A stretch of DNA of 64,000 nucleotides from Kushneria sinocarnis. GTDB lineage: Bacteria > Pseudomonadota > Gammaproteobacteria > Pseudomonadales > Halomonadaceae. The position numbers and the translations under genes are program-made. The DNA lies in contig NZ_RBIN01000001.1 in the NCBI RefSeq assembly GCF_003633775.1, positions 62,001 to 126,000 of the forward strand, read 5' to 3'. Shown here one piece after another: positions 19,960 through 28,301 of this stretch (positions within the stretch are counted from its first letter, which is position 1; each line of letters starts with the position of its first letter). The notes beneath the pieces are model-generated. The model ran no database searches and was not told the DNA's origin. It saw only the letters and a program-made list of their open reading frames with translations.

Positions 19960-21128
19960 GTCTGCCGCCGCTGGCGCTCTACATCCACGTGCCCTGGTGC
20001 GTGCGCAAGTGCCCCTACTGCGATTTCAACTCTCACGCCGCAGCCCCCGAGGCCCTGCCGGAGCGGGCCTACATCGATGCCCTGATCGCCGATCTGGACG
20101 CCGATCTGCCGCTGGCGGGCGAGCGGCCGCTGACCAGCATCTTCATCGGCGGCGGTACCCCCAGCCTGTTCAGCGGCGAGGCCTATGCCCGGCTGCTGGC
20201 GGCGATTCGCGCGCGGCTGCCGCTGAGCGCGGAGACCGAGGTCACGCTGGAGGCCAATCCGGGCACGGTGGAGCGGGCGCATTTCGACGGCTACCGGGCG
20301 GCCGGGATCAATCGCCTGTCGCTGGGGGTGCAGAGCTTCGATGATGCCGTGCTCGAACGGCTGGGCCGGATTCACGGCGGTGATGATGCCGAGCAGGCGA
20401 TCGCGCTGGCCCGCCGGGCCGGTTTCGACAATCTCAACGTCGATCTGATGCACGGCCTGCCGGGGCAGGATGCCGCCGGAGCGCTCAATGATATCGAACG
20501 GGCGCTGGCGCTGGCCCCGGAGCACCTCTCCTGGTATCAGCTGACCCTCGAACCCAATACGGCCTTTTACAGCCGCCCGCCGGTACTGCCGGAGGAAGAG
20601 GTGCTGGCCGACATCCAGGAGGCCGGCCACGCCCGGCTCGAAGCGGCCGGGCTGGGGCGCTACGAGATCTCCGCCTACTGCCGGCCGGGGCGGGCGTCGC
20701 AGCACAATCTCAACTACTGGCATTTCGGCGACTACCTGGGCATCGGTGCCGGCGCCCACGGCAAGCTGAGTGCGCCGGACGGGGCCGGCGGGCTTACCAT
20801 CGAGCGGCGCTGGAAGACCCGGCAGCCGGAGGATTATCTGCGCCGGCGCAATGATCCCCGTGGTTTTGTCGGGGGGCACCGGAGCATCCCCGAAGACGAG
20901 CGGCCGCTGGAATTCCTGATGAATGCGCTGCGGCTGGTCCAGGGGGTGCCGCGTCACGAGTGGAGAGCGCGTACCGGGCTCGACGAAGCCACGCTCGATG
21001 CGCACACTGAACGGGCACAACAACTGGGGCTGCTCGAGCGCGGCCCGACGCAGCTGAAGGCAACCCCGCAGGGACTGTTGTTTCTCAATGATCTGCTGGC
21101 CATGTGCGATGACGCCGAGGCCGTCTGA
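19956..21128 (+). CDS. hemW: Radical SAM haem chaperone HemW
   Basis: HemW is a radical SAM protein related to HemN that binds haem and transfers it to target proteins. The cluster-binding motif is Cys15-x3-Cys19-x2-Cys22 in PWCVRKCPYCDF; FIGGGTPSLFS and LGVQSFDDAVLERLGRIH follow. HemN's extra N-terminal residues are absent, so HemW is preferred. Length 390 aa. It overlaps rdgB, the usual gammaproteobacterial pairing. Confidence 0.94.
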   Translation: MSLPPLALYIHVPWCVRKCPYCDFNSHAAAPEALPERAYIDALIADLDADLPLAGERPLTSIFIGGGTPSLFSGEAYARLLAAIRARLPLSAETEVTLEANPGTVERAHFDGYRAAGINRLSLGVQSFDDAVLERLGRIHGGDDAEQAIALARRAGFDNLNVDLMHGLPGQDAAGALNDIERALALAPEHLSWYQLTLEPNTAFYSRPPVLPEEEVLADIQEAGHARLEAAGLGRYEISAYCRPGRASQHNLNYWHFGDYLGIGAGAHGKLSAPDGAGGLTIERRWKTRQPEDYLRRRNDPRGFVGGHRSIPEDERPLEFLMNALRLVQGVPRHEWRARTGLDEATLDAHTERAQQLGLLERGPTQLKATPQGLLFLNDLLAMCDDAEAV

Positions 21129-21177
21129 GGGCGGCGGGCCATCGCCGGGTCGGATTTTCTGGCAATGGAGCGAGCAA

Positions 21178-21840
21178 GTGAAAGCAAGGACCGGATGGAT
21201 CGCATCACTGGCACTGAGTGTGGCGGTGGCGGGCTGCAGTACCGTTAACCCCTATACCGGTGAGCAGCAGACCTCATCGCTGGCCAAGGGCTCGGGCATC
21301 GGTGCGCTGCTGGGCGGCGCCACCGGCGCCCTGGCAGACAACGATCACCGTCTCGATCATGCCGCCATCGGCGCGGCCGTGGGGGCGCTGGCCGGCGGCG
21401 GCGTGGGCTACTACATGGATGCCCAGGAGGCCAAGCTGCGCCAGAAGATGCAGGGCACCGGCGTGAGCGTGACGCGTCAGGGCAATCAGGTCATGCTCAA
21501 CATGCCCAGCAACATCACCTTCGCCACCGACTCTGCCAATCTCTCCCAGCAGATTCGCTCGCCGCTGGATGGCGTTCGCCAGGTGCTCGAGGAGTATCAG
21601 GATACCCGGGTGCAGATCGATGGCTATACCGACTCCACCGGCTCCGACAGCTACAACCAGCGCCTGTCCGAGCTGCGTGCCCAGGCCGTGGGCAACTATC
21701 TCGCCCGCGGCGGGGTCGACTTCAACCGGCTGATCATGAGCGGTCATGGCGAGGACAACCCCATCGCCAGCAATGACAGCGCCCAGGGCCGGGCGCAGAA
21801 TCGCCGGGTCGAGATCACCCTGGTGCCGACCCAGGGGTGA
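21178..21840 (+). CDS. OmpA-family outer-membrane lipoprotein with glycine-zipper
   Basis: A 220 aa lipoprotein. The signal peptide ends in a lipobox VAGC with lipidated Cys20. A glycine-rich zipper (GIGALLGGATGALA... VGALAGGGVGYYMD, residues about 38-80) is followed by a C-terminal OmpA peptidoglycan-binding domain (DGYTDSTGSDSYNQRLSELRA, then AQNRRVEI). This matches YiaD-type proteins. I chose GTG 21178, which gives an intact signal peptide; the open frame extends upstream into hemW. A strong terminator follows. Confidence 0.88.
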   Translation: MKARTGWIASLALSVAVAGCSTVNPYTGEQQTSSLAKGSGIGALLGGATGALADNDHRLDHAAIGAAVGALAGGGVGYYMDAQEAKLRQKMQGTGVSVTRQGNQVMLNMPSNITFATDSANLSQQIRSPLDGVRQVLEEYQDTRVQIDGYTDSTGSDSYNQRLSELRAQAVGNYLARGGVDFNRLIMSGHGEDNPIASNDSAQGRAQNRRVEITLVPTQG

Positions 21841-21890
21841 GCCGGCAGCGCCGGGTCTCATGGCCCGGCGCCATGGCCCCGGTGGTTCAT

Positions 21891-21922
21891 GCGCTGTCGA
21901 CGAGGGTCGGCAGCGCTTTTTT
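21891..21922 (+). terminator. Intrinsic terminator after the OmpA-like lipoprotein gene
   Basis: An 11-bp stem (GCGCTGTCGAC with GTCGGCAGCGC, one G-T pair) closes a 4-nt loop and is followed by six T residues. It ends the rdgB-hemW-lipoprotein transcript just ahead of rlmJ. A second GC-only hairpin lies just before it (21848-21871). Confidence 0.88.
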
Positions 21923-21936
21923 CATGCGAGGACCCC

Positions 21937-22779
21937 ATGCTTGCCTATCAGCACGCCTATCACGCCGGCAACTTCGCCGATGTGCACAAGCACCTGGCGC
22001 TGTATGCGCTGACCGAAGCGCTGATGAAGAAATCCTCGGCCGTGACGCTGGTGGATACCCATGCCGGCCGGGGCAGCTATCCGCTCGATGCCCCCGAAAC
22101 CCGGCGGCTGGGCGAATACCGCAATGGTGTGCTGCCGCTCTGGCAGCAATCGCCGAGCGGCGATGCCCTGCTGGACGGGTGGTGCCGGCAACTGGCCGCG
22201 CATCAGCCGGCGACGGCGCTGAGTGTCTATCCCGGTTCGCCCTGGTGGCTGGCCCGAACACTGCGTGACCGGGATCAGCTGACGCTGTTCGAACTGCACC
22301 CCGGCGAACAGCGCCATCTCGATGCCGCGGCCCTGCCCGGCGAGGCCCGCATCCGCCACCGGCATGCCGACGGTCTGGCCGGGCTGGAAGCCATGCTGCC
22401 GGTGAAGACGCCGCGGCTGGCGGTGCTGATCGATCCGTCATGGGAGCTGCGCGACGAGTACGCCACGGTGGCGGCGACGCTGGAGCGGGTGATGCGCAAG
22501 GTGCGCCACGCCATCGTGCTGGTGTGGTATCCGCTGCTGCCCCAGGGGCGGCACCACACCCTGCTGGACGGGATGAAGCGTCACGGCCTGCGCAAGGTGT
22601 GGCGCAGCGAGCTGAGCCGCTTCGAGGCCACCGATCAGCCCGGACTGTATGGCTCCGGGCTGGCCCTGATCAATCCCCCCTGGCAGCTGCCCGAGCGGCT
22701 GGACGAGAGCTTTCGGCAGCTGGCCGCCCTGTATGGCCCTCCGGCCACCCATCGCAGCATGTGGTGGCTCGGCGAGTAG
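21937..22779 (+). CDS. rlmJ: 23S rRNA (adenine2030-N6)-methyltransferase RlmJ
   Basis: RlmJ methylates A2030 of 23S rRNA. The protein (280 aa) begins MLAYQHAYHAGNFADVHKH, diagnostic for the family, with the SAM-binding DTHAGRGSYPL near residue 46 and the catalytic IDPSWE-type motif (LIDPSWELRDEY), a variant of the usual DPPY/DPPF. The ATG at 21937 has GAGG upstream. It is convergent with pqiC, with stops only 3 bp apart. Confidence 0.94.
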   Translation: MLAYQHAYHAGNFADVHKHLALYALTEALMKKSSAVTLVDTHAGRGSYPLDAPETRRLGEYRNGVLPLWQQSPSGDALLDGWCRQLAAHQPATALSVYPGSPWWLARTLRDRDQLTLFELHPGEQRHLDAAALPGEARIRHRHADGLAGLEAMLPVKTPRLAVLIDPSWELRDEYATVAATLERVMRKVRHAIVLVWYPLLPQGRHHTLLDGMKRHGLRKVWRSELSRFEATDQPGLYGSGLALINPPWQLPERLDESFRQLAALYGPPATHRSMWWLGE

Positions 22780-22782
22780 CGC

Positions 22783-23403
22783 TCACGAAGAAGCCGCGGC
22801 GTCCGGCGCCGCCATGGCGGACAGGCGGGGGCGCAGTTCACCGGCGATGCGCTCGGCGACGGCCTGCCAGCCGGCGCCCAGGGTGCGCACCAGCGCCGGA
22901 TAGCCATCCTCCGGCAGGGGGCGTTCGATGCGAAACGGCTGCTGTTCGATCAGCCGGCCCCGGGCGTCCTGCAGCGTATAGCGGCCGGCCAGCACCGCCA
23001 TGCCGTCATGGCGGCCCTGGAACTGCGACAGCGTGACCTGCACCCGGGCCTGTTCGGGCTGGGGGTCGTCGCCGATGCGCACCCGGCTCTGCGGCAGCTG
23101 CCCGGCCAGCGCATCGCGCAGCGTGCGGGTCAGCTGGGTGCCGATATCCTCGGCCCAGAGATGGGCCTGGGCCTGCTGCACCTCGATGTCGCTGGTCTGA
23201 AAGACGATGCCGGAGCCGTCGAGATAGGCCGCCAGCGTCACCGGCGACAGCTGCACCACCTGCCGGGTGGCGGTGTCCCCGGCGGTCACGGCGCCGTCAC
23301 TGTCCGCCTCCGGCAGGGTGTAGCGGTGGAACTCGGTACTCTGGCCGGCGCAGCCGCCCAGCGCCAGCAGCAGCACGGTGAGAGGGAGCAGTCGACGCCT
23401 CAT
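22783..23403 (-). CDS. pqiC: Membrane integrity lipoprotein PqiC
   Basis: PqiC is the outer-membrane lipoprotein partner of the PqiAB intermembrane lipid-transport system. The 206 aa protein has a lipoprotein signal with Cys18 (LALGGCAGQ) and ABC-type auxiliary (DUF330) features such as FHRYTLPEA at the mature N-terminus. It overlaps pqiB by 4 bp, completing pqiA-pqiB-pqiC. Confidence 0.9.
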   Translation of the reverse strand: MRRRLLPLTVLLLALGGCAGQSTEFHRYTLPEADSDGAVTAGDTATRQVVQLSPVTLAAYLDGSGIVFQTSDIEVQQAQAHLWAEDIGTQLTRTLRDALAGQLPQSRVRIGDDPQPEQARVQVTLSQFQGRHDGMAVLAGRYTLQDARGRLIEQQPFRIERPLPEDGYPALVRTLGAGWQAVAERIAGELRPRLSAMAAPDAAASS

Positions 23404-25046
23404 TGGGGAGCCCTCGGTTGCGGATCGTTGATCTCGTCGCGATTGAAGATCAGCGAGTTGGGTTTTTCGCTCAGGGTGCGGGCCGCCGGCTGCAGCGAAT
23501 GCATCAGCTGATTGAGCTCCTTGAGCGTGCCGGTCAGCTGGTCATAGGCCGGGGCATTGCGCGAATAGCCCTTGAGCGTCTGCTGCATCGACTGCAGGGT
23601 ATTCTGCAGCTCCTGCGGCAGCTCCCGGGTACTGCGCTGCTCGAGCACCTGATTGAGGGTATCGGCGGTGTCGCCGAGTTCCGCCAGCAGCTGATCGGAG
23701 TGTTCCAGCGTCCGGTTGAGCCGATCGACCGTCCCGTTCACGTCGAGCCCGTTGAGCTTGTCGAGCAGCGCGGTGACCTTCTGCTCGATCTGGGCAAAGC
23801 CGCTGGGCTGGCTGGGGAAGACCGGTACGCCGTCATACGCCTTCGCCGCCGGTGCACTGGGGTTGTCGACGAAACTGGTATCGACGAACAGCTGGCCGGT
23901 AAAGAGATTGCCGGTCTTCAGCGAGGCCCGCAGCCCGTTGTCGAACATGCCCGCCATGCGCTTGCGCCACTCCTCGAGTGCCGGCTTGTCGACCCGCGCC
24001 TGCAGGCGCTGCGGCTCGATACGGATCAGCACCGGAATCTTGAAGCTGTTGAGGGTGCTCTGGCTGAGCTTGTCGATGTGCCAGGGGACGCTGTCGACGG
24101 TGCCGATGCGCACCCCGCGGTACTCCACCGGCGCGCCGGGATTGAGCCCGCGCACGGTGTCATCGATCAGCACCACGTAGCGCAGGTTGTAGCTGAAGCT
24201 GCCCTGGTAGGCGCTTTCGCGATCGCCGTAGAGGGCGAAGTCAAGATCGCTCTGCTGGCCGATGGGATCGCCCGGCGGAATGTCCTCGGGGACACCGAAG
24301 GCCACCCCGCCGCTGATCATCGACTCCAGCGAGTCGAGATTGAGCGAGAAGCCTTCCGAGCTGACATCGAAATTGAAGCCGGCCGCCGACCAGAAGCGCG
24401 TGTTGGTGGTCACCAGCTTCTCGTAGGGGGCCTGGATGAACAGCTGATAGTGCGCCTGGCGGTCATCGGGGTCGAAGTTGACCTTCTCCACCCGGCCCAC
24501 GGTATAGCCGTTGAACAGCACCGGGTCACCGACGCTCAGCGAGCCCGCCATGGTGCTGCTCAGCTGCAGCCGCAGCCCCTTCGCATCGGGGGGTGCAACC
24601 GGCGGCTGATCGAGCATCTCGAAGCTGTACTGCTCCTCCTCGCCGTGGCCGGGCTGCAGCTGGATGTAGTTGCCCGACAGCACGGTGCCCAGCCCACTGA
24701 TCCCCTCGCGGCCGATGCGCGGCTTGACCACCCAGAAGCGGGTATCGTTGTTGAGCAGCCGGTCGGTGTTGTTGTTCATGCGCGCGGTGACCACGGCGTG
24801 CTGGGTGTCGTCGGAGAGGGTCACGGAGGTGACGTGACCGACCTCGACGTTGCGCGCCTTGATCAGGGTGCGGCCGGATTCGATGCCTTCGGCGCTGTCC
24901 ATGACCAGGGTGATTTCCGGCCCCTGTTCGGAGAGCGAGTGATAGAGCATCCAGGCGCCGATCAGCAGGGCGATCAGCGGCACCAGCCAGACCGGCGAGA
25001 TGTGTCTGAGGCGCTTACGCAGGGCCGTCGAAGCGGGCTCGCTCAT
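23400..25046 (-). CDS. pqiB: Intermembrane transport protein PqiB (MCE domains)
   Basis: PqiB forms a periplasm-spanning tube of MCE domains thought to carry lipids between membranes. It has an N-terminal membrane anchor (VWLVPLIALLIGAWMLYHS, about residues 18-37), three MCE repeats (first SAEGIESGRTLIKARNVEVG, later FNGYTVGRVEKV and EYRGVRIGTVDS), and a C-terminal helical region. Length is 548 aa. The ATG at 25044-25046, with AGGAAGAG upstream, lies inside pqiA, giving a 32-bp overlap. Confidence 0.93.
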   Translation of the reverse strand: MSEPASTALRKRLRHISPVWLVPLIALLIGAWMLYHSLSEQGPEITLVMDSAEGIESGRTLIKARNVEVGHVTSVTLSDDTQHAVVTARMNNNTDRLLNNDTRFWVVKPRIGREGISGLGTVLSGNYIQLQPGHGEEEQYSFEMLDQPPVAPPDAKGLRLQLSSTMAGSLSVGDPVLFNGYTVGRVEKVNFDPDDRQAHYQLFIQAPYEKLVTTNTRFWSAAGFNFDVSSEGFSLNLDSLESMISGGVAFGVPEDIPPGDPIGQQSDLDFALYGDRESAYQGSFSYNLRYVVLIDDTVRGLNPGAPVEYRGVRIGTVDSVPWHIDKLSQSTLNSFKIPVLIRIEPQRLQARVDKPALEEWRKRMAGMFDNGLRASLKTGNLFTGQLFVDTSFVDNPSAPAAKAYDGVPVFPSQPSGFAQIEQKVTALLDKLNGLDVNGTVDRLNRTLEHSDQLLAELGDTADTLNQVLEQRSTRELPQELQNTLQSMQQTLKGYSRNAPAYDQLTGTLKELNQLMHSLQPAARTLSEKPNSLIFNRDEINDPQPRAPQ

Positions 25047-26412
25047 GGCTCTCTTCCTGTTGCGGGTCGTCTTGCGGATCGTCGGAACGGTTATCGGCCG
25101 GTGGCGCGGGGCGATGCAGCTGCAGATCGCGATGGGCGCCGGCATCCCAGATCAGGCGAGGGTCGAAGGAGAGGGCGGCCAGCAGGGTCAGGATGACCAC
25201 GGCGGCAAAGGCCAGCACCCCGGGACCGGGGGTGACCGACATCAGCGTGCCGAGCCGCACCAGCGCCACCAGCAGGGCCACCACGAATACATCGATCATC
25301 GACCAGCGGCCGATGAATTCGGTCAGCCGGTAGAGCCGCAGGCGGATCTCCGGTCGCCACGGCTCGGCCCGGCGGCTTTTCAGGCACAGCCAGCCCAGCG
25401 CCAGGATCTTGGCGATGGGAATGACCACGCTGGCCAGAAAGATGATCGCGGCGATCGGCCAGTCGCCGTGACTCAGCAGCAGCATCACTCCGCCGATGAT
25501 GGTCTGGGGGGTGCCGTCGCCCAGGCTGGTAACCTGCATGATCGGCAGCGCCATGGCCGGGATGTAGAGCATCACCGACACCAGCAGCAGCGCCAGGGTC
25601 TTCTGCAGCGAGTGCCGGCCGCGCAGATGCTGGCGCTCGCCGCAGCGCGAGCAGTAGTGCGGGCCGAGCCGGCGGATGCGATTGACCTGGCCGCAGGCCG
25701 GGCAGCCCATGATGTGCTGCGCCTCGCCGGTCAGGCCGGGCACGACATTGTCGGGCAGCCGACGCTCCGGCCCCACCATGCGCTCCCACAGCCAGTCCAT
25801 GTCGATCCGCCGCACGGTGCCGATCATCAGCACCACGAAGGCGCAGAAGGCCCAGAAGGAGATGCCGAAATGGATCTCCGCCATCGACAGGATCTTGACC
25901 ATGCTGACCAGCACGCCCAGCAGGAAGACATCCGCCATCATCCAGCGGTGGACATGGCGGAGGCTGCGCATCATCAGGCCCGGGGCGGGCAGGCGCCGGT
26001 CGGTCAGCAAAGCGCCGTGAATCAGGATCACGCCGCACAGGAACAGCAGTGGCAGCACCAGCAGCACCAGCCACAACAGGAGCGCCAGCATCGCGTAGTG
26101 CTGTGTGGTCAGCACGGTCATGGCATCGAACAGGTCGATGGAGCGGGTCACGCCGCGCGCCTCGAAGGCGATGAACGGGAAGGGCAGTGCCAGCAGCAGG
26201 GCGATCAGCGCCGCCAGCGCCACCGCCAGGGCCTGCTGGGTGGGGCAGTGCCGGCGGCTGTAGAGCACATGATGACAGCGCGGGCAGTGCGCCGCCTCCG
26301 ATCCGCCCAGAGGCGGCACGACACTGACCAGATCGCATTCGTGACAGACGCGCAGCCTGGCTGGCGATGACGATGGCGTGGTAATGGCACTCTCCGGAAC
26401 GTGCGGAATCAT
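25015..26412 (-). CDS. pqiA: Intermembrane transport protein PqiA
   Basis: PqiA is the inner-membrane component of the Pqi system. The 465 aa protein holds two copies of a four-helix PqiA domain, each preceded by a zinc-ribbon: Cys23-x2-Cys26 with Cys43-x2-Cys46, and a second CPACGQ...CSRCGE pair midway. The ATG at 26410-26412 has GGAGG upstream. It is first in the pqiABC operon. Confidence 0.93.
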   Translation of the reverse strand: MIPHVPESAITTPSSSPARLRVCHECDLVSVVPPLGGSEAAHCPRCHHVLYSRRHCPTQQALAVALAALIALLLALPFPFIAFEARGVTRSIDLFDAMTVLTTQHYAMLALLLWLVLLVLPLLFLCGVILIHGALLTDRRLPAPGLMMRSLRHVHRWMMADVFLLGVLVSMVKILSMAEIHFGISFWAFCAFVVLMIGTVRRIDMDWLWERMVGPERRLPDNVVPGLTGEAQHIMGCPACGQVNRIRRLGPHYCSRCGERQHLRGRHSLQKTLALLLVSVMLYIPAMALPIMQVTSLGDGTPQTIIGGVMLLLSHGDWPIAAIIFLASVVIPIAKILALGWLCLKSRRAEPWRPEIRLRLYRLTEFIGRWSMIDVFVVALLVALVRLGTLMSVTPGPGVLAFAAVVILTLLAALSFDPRLIWDAGAHRDLQLHRPAPPADNRSDDPQDDPQQEESHERARFDGPA

Positions 26413-26543
26413 GGCCTCCTGCCCGGCAGGGCAGTGTCTGCTTCGGCCCGCGCGGACGGCGGGCGGTGCCGAATGTGACGGTCGGTTATAAACATTCTGG
26501 CATGTATGGCGCAGCATAGTGGGCACCGGGGTGGCGGGGCAAG

Positions 26544-28301
26544 CTACTGCCACGGCTCCACCGAGCGCCGCTGGCGGTGATGCCAGAGTCGATGATAGTG
26601 GCCGTCGGGGCGATCGAGAAGCGCCGCGTGCGAGCCCTGCTCGATGATCCGGCCGTCCTCGATGACCACGATCCGGTCGGCATGGCGGATGGTGGAGAGC
26701 CGGTGGGCCACCACGATCAGCGTCACCCGCCCGCGCAGCCCCTCCAGCGCCCGGGTCAGGCGGGTCTCGGTGGCACTGTCGACGCTGGCGGTGGCCTCGT
26801 CGAGCAGCAGGATCCGGGGCTGGCGCAGCAGGGCCCGGGCCATCGCCAGCAGCTGGCGCTCCCCGGTGGAGAGGGTCAGGCCGCGTTCGCCCAGCGGGGT
26901 ATCGAGGCCGCCGGGCAGCCGGTCGATCAGTTCGCGCAGCTGGGCGTCGTCGATGGCTGCGGCCAGCCGGGTCTCGTCGGCCTCGCTGCCGAGCAGCAGA
27001 TTGTCCCGCAGGGTGGTGGAGCGCACGAACGGTTCCTGGGGCACCCCGGCCACCACGGTATTGAGGGTCTCCGGGGCCAGCTCCGCGACCGGGCGGCCAT
27101 CCAGCGTGAGTGAGCCTTCACTGACCCGGCTCAGGCCGGCCAGCAGGTCGAGCAGGGTGGACTTGCCGCTGCCGGTCGGACCGACCACGCCGAGAAAGGT
27201 ACCGGGAGGGATGTCGAGCGTGAGGCCGGCCAGCGTATCGCGGGCGGCGCCGTGGTGACGAAAGTGCACCTCCTCGAGCTGCAGATGGGCGTGGGCGACC
27301 GGCCGGGTATCCGTGCCCTCTGGAGCCTCGGGACGATCGAGCAGCCGCAGCAGGCGGGTACCGGCGACACTGGCCTGCTGGAAGATGTTGAAGCGCTGGG
27401 TGATCTCGATCAGCGGCTCGGAGACCCGCCCCAGCCAGGTCACGAAGGCATAGAGCACGCCGATCTCGGCGCCGGAGCCGAGATGCTCGAGGCCGTAGAC
27501 CCACAGCAGCGCGGCCAGGATGAGGGTGGCGATCAGATCGAGTGCCGAGCGCAGCAGCAGCCCGGAGATGCGCACGGTACGCATGCGGGCGGCATACTGG
27601 GCTGCGTTGGTGTCGTGGAAGTGGCCGCGAAAGCGTTCGGTGCGGTTGAACGCCTGCAGCACGCTCATGCCGCCGATGGCCTCGTTGATGCGGGCATTCT
27701 GCACCGCCCGCAGCCGCCGCACCTCCATCGCGGCGTGGCCGCTGGTGCGCTGATAGAGCCAGATCACCGCGCCGGCGATGGGAATCAGCGGGGCGGCGAT
27801 CAGCATCAGCTGCAGGTTCATCAGCGCCATCGCCACCAGAATGCCCGCCAGCAGCACCAGGTTCTGCAGTACCGTGGCCAGAAAGGCGACATGGAGTTCG
27901 CGGATGGCGTCGGTGTCATTGGTCACCCGGGCCACCATCTCGCCGGTGGGCGTGGCGTCATGCACATGCTGGGGCAGGCGCAGGACATGACGGAACACCC
28001 GCTGACGCAGCGCGAAGACCGCCTCCAGGCCGATGCGCGCGAAGTACAGTGTCTGCAGGTAGCGTCCCAGCGCTGCCAGCCCCTGGCTGCCGACATAGGC
28101 GCCGCCCAGCAGCAGCGGCAGCGCCCGCAGATCGCCCGGCACCAGATGATCGTCGATATAGACCTGGGCCAGCCAGGGGCCCATCACATCCAGTCCGGTC
28201 GCGATGACCAGCACCAGCAGGGCGAGCAGCAGCCGGCGGCGATCAGCCAGCAGCGGCCTGAGCAGCAGCGAGAGCAGCAGCGAGAGCAGCCGGCGATTCA
28301 T
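26544..28301 (-). CDS. ABC exporter subunit, MdlB/SmdB-like
   Basis: This is a half-transporter with an N-terminal six-helix membrane domain and a C-terminal ATPase (585 aa). Walker A GPTGSGKSTLLDLL, signature motif LSTGERQLLAMARALL, Walker B ILLLDEATASVD and the H-loop VVAHRLSTI are intact. It overlaps the upstream MdlA-like gene by 4 bp, so the two probably form a heterodimer. The MdlAB (SmdAB) pair is associated with multidrug export; the substrate here is unknown. Confidence 0.88.
   Translation of the reverse strand: MNRRLLSLLLSLLLRPLLADRRRLLLALLVLVIATGLDVMGPWLAQVYIDDHLVPGDLRALPLLLGGAYVGSQGLAALGRYLQTLYFARIGLEAVFALRQRVFRHVLRLPQHVHDATPTGEMVARVTNDTDAIRELHVAFLATVLQNLVLLAGILVAMALMNLQLMLIAAPLIPIAGAVIWLYQRTSGHAAMEVRRLRAVQNARINEAIGGMSVLQAFNRTERFRGHFHDTNAAQYAARMRTVRISGLLLRSALDLIATLILAALLWVYGLEHLGSGAEIGVLYAFVTWLGRVSEPLIEITQRFNIFQQASVAGTRLLRLLDRPEAPEGTDTRPVAHAHLQLEEVHFRHHGAARDTLAGLTLDIPPGTFLGVVGPTGSGKSTLLDLLAGLSRVSEGSLTLDGRPVAELAPETLNTVVAGVPQEPFVRSTTLRDNLLLGSEADETRLAAAIDDAQLRELIDRLPGGLDTPLGERGLTLSTGERQLLAMARALLRQPRILLLDEATASVDSATETRLTRALEGLRGRVTLIVVAHRLSTIRHADRIVVIEDGRIIEQGSHAALLDRPDGHYHRLWHHRQRRSVEPWQ

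Noticed and set aside
28260-28300. Short tandem repeat at the start of the MdlB-like gene
   Set aside because: It encodes a leucine/serine-rich N-terminus (LLSLLLSLLL) and is ordinary coding low complexity.
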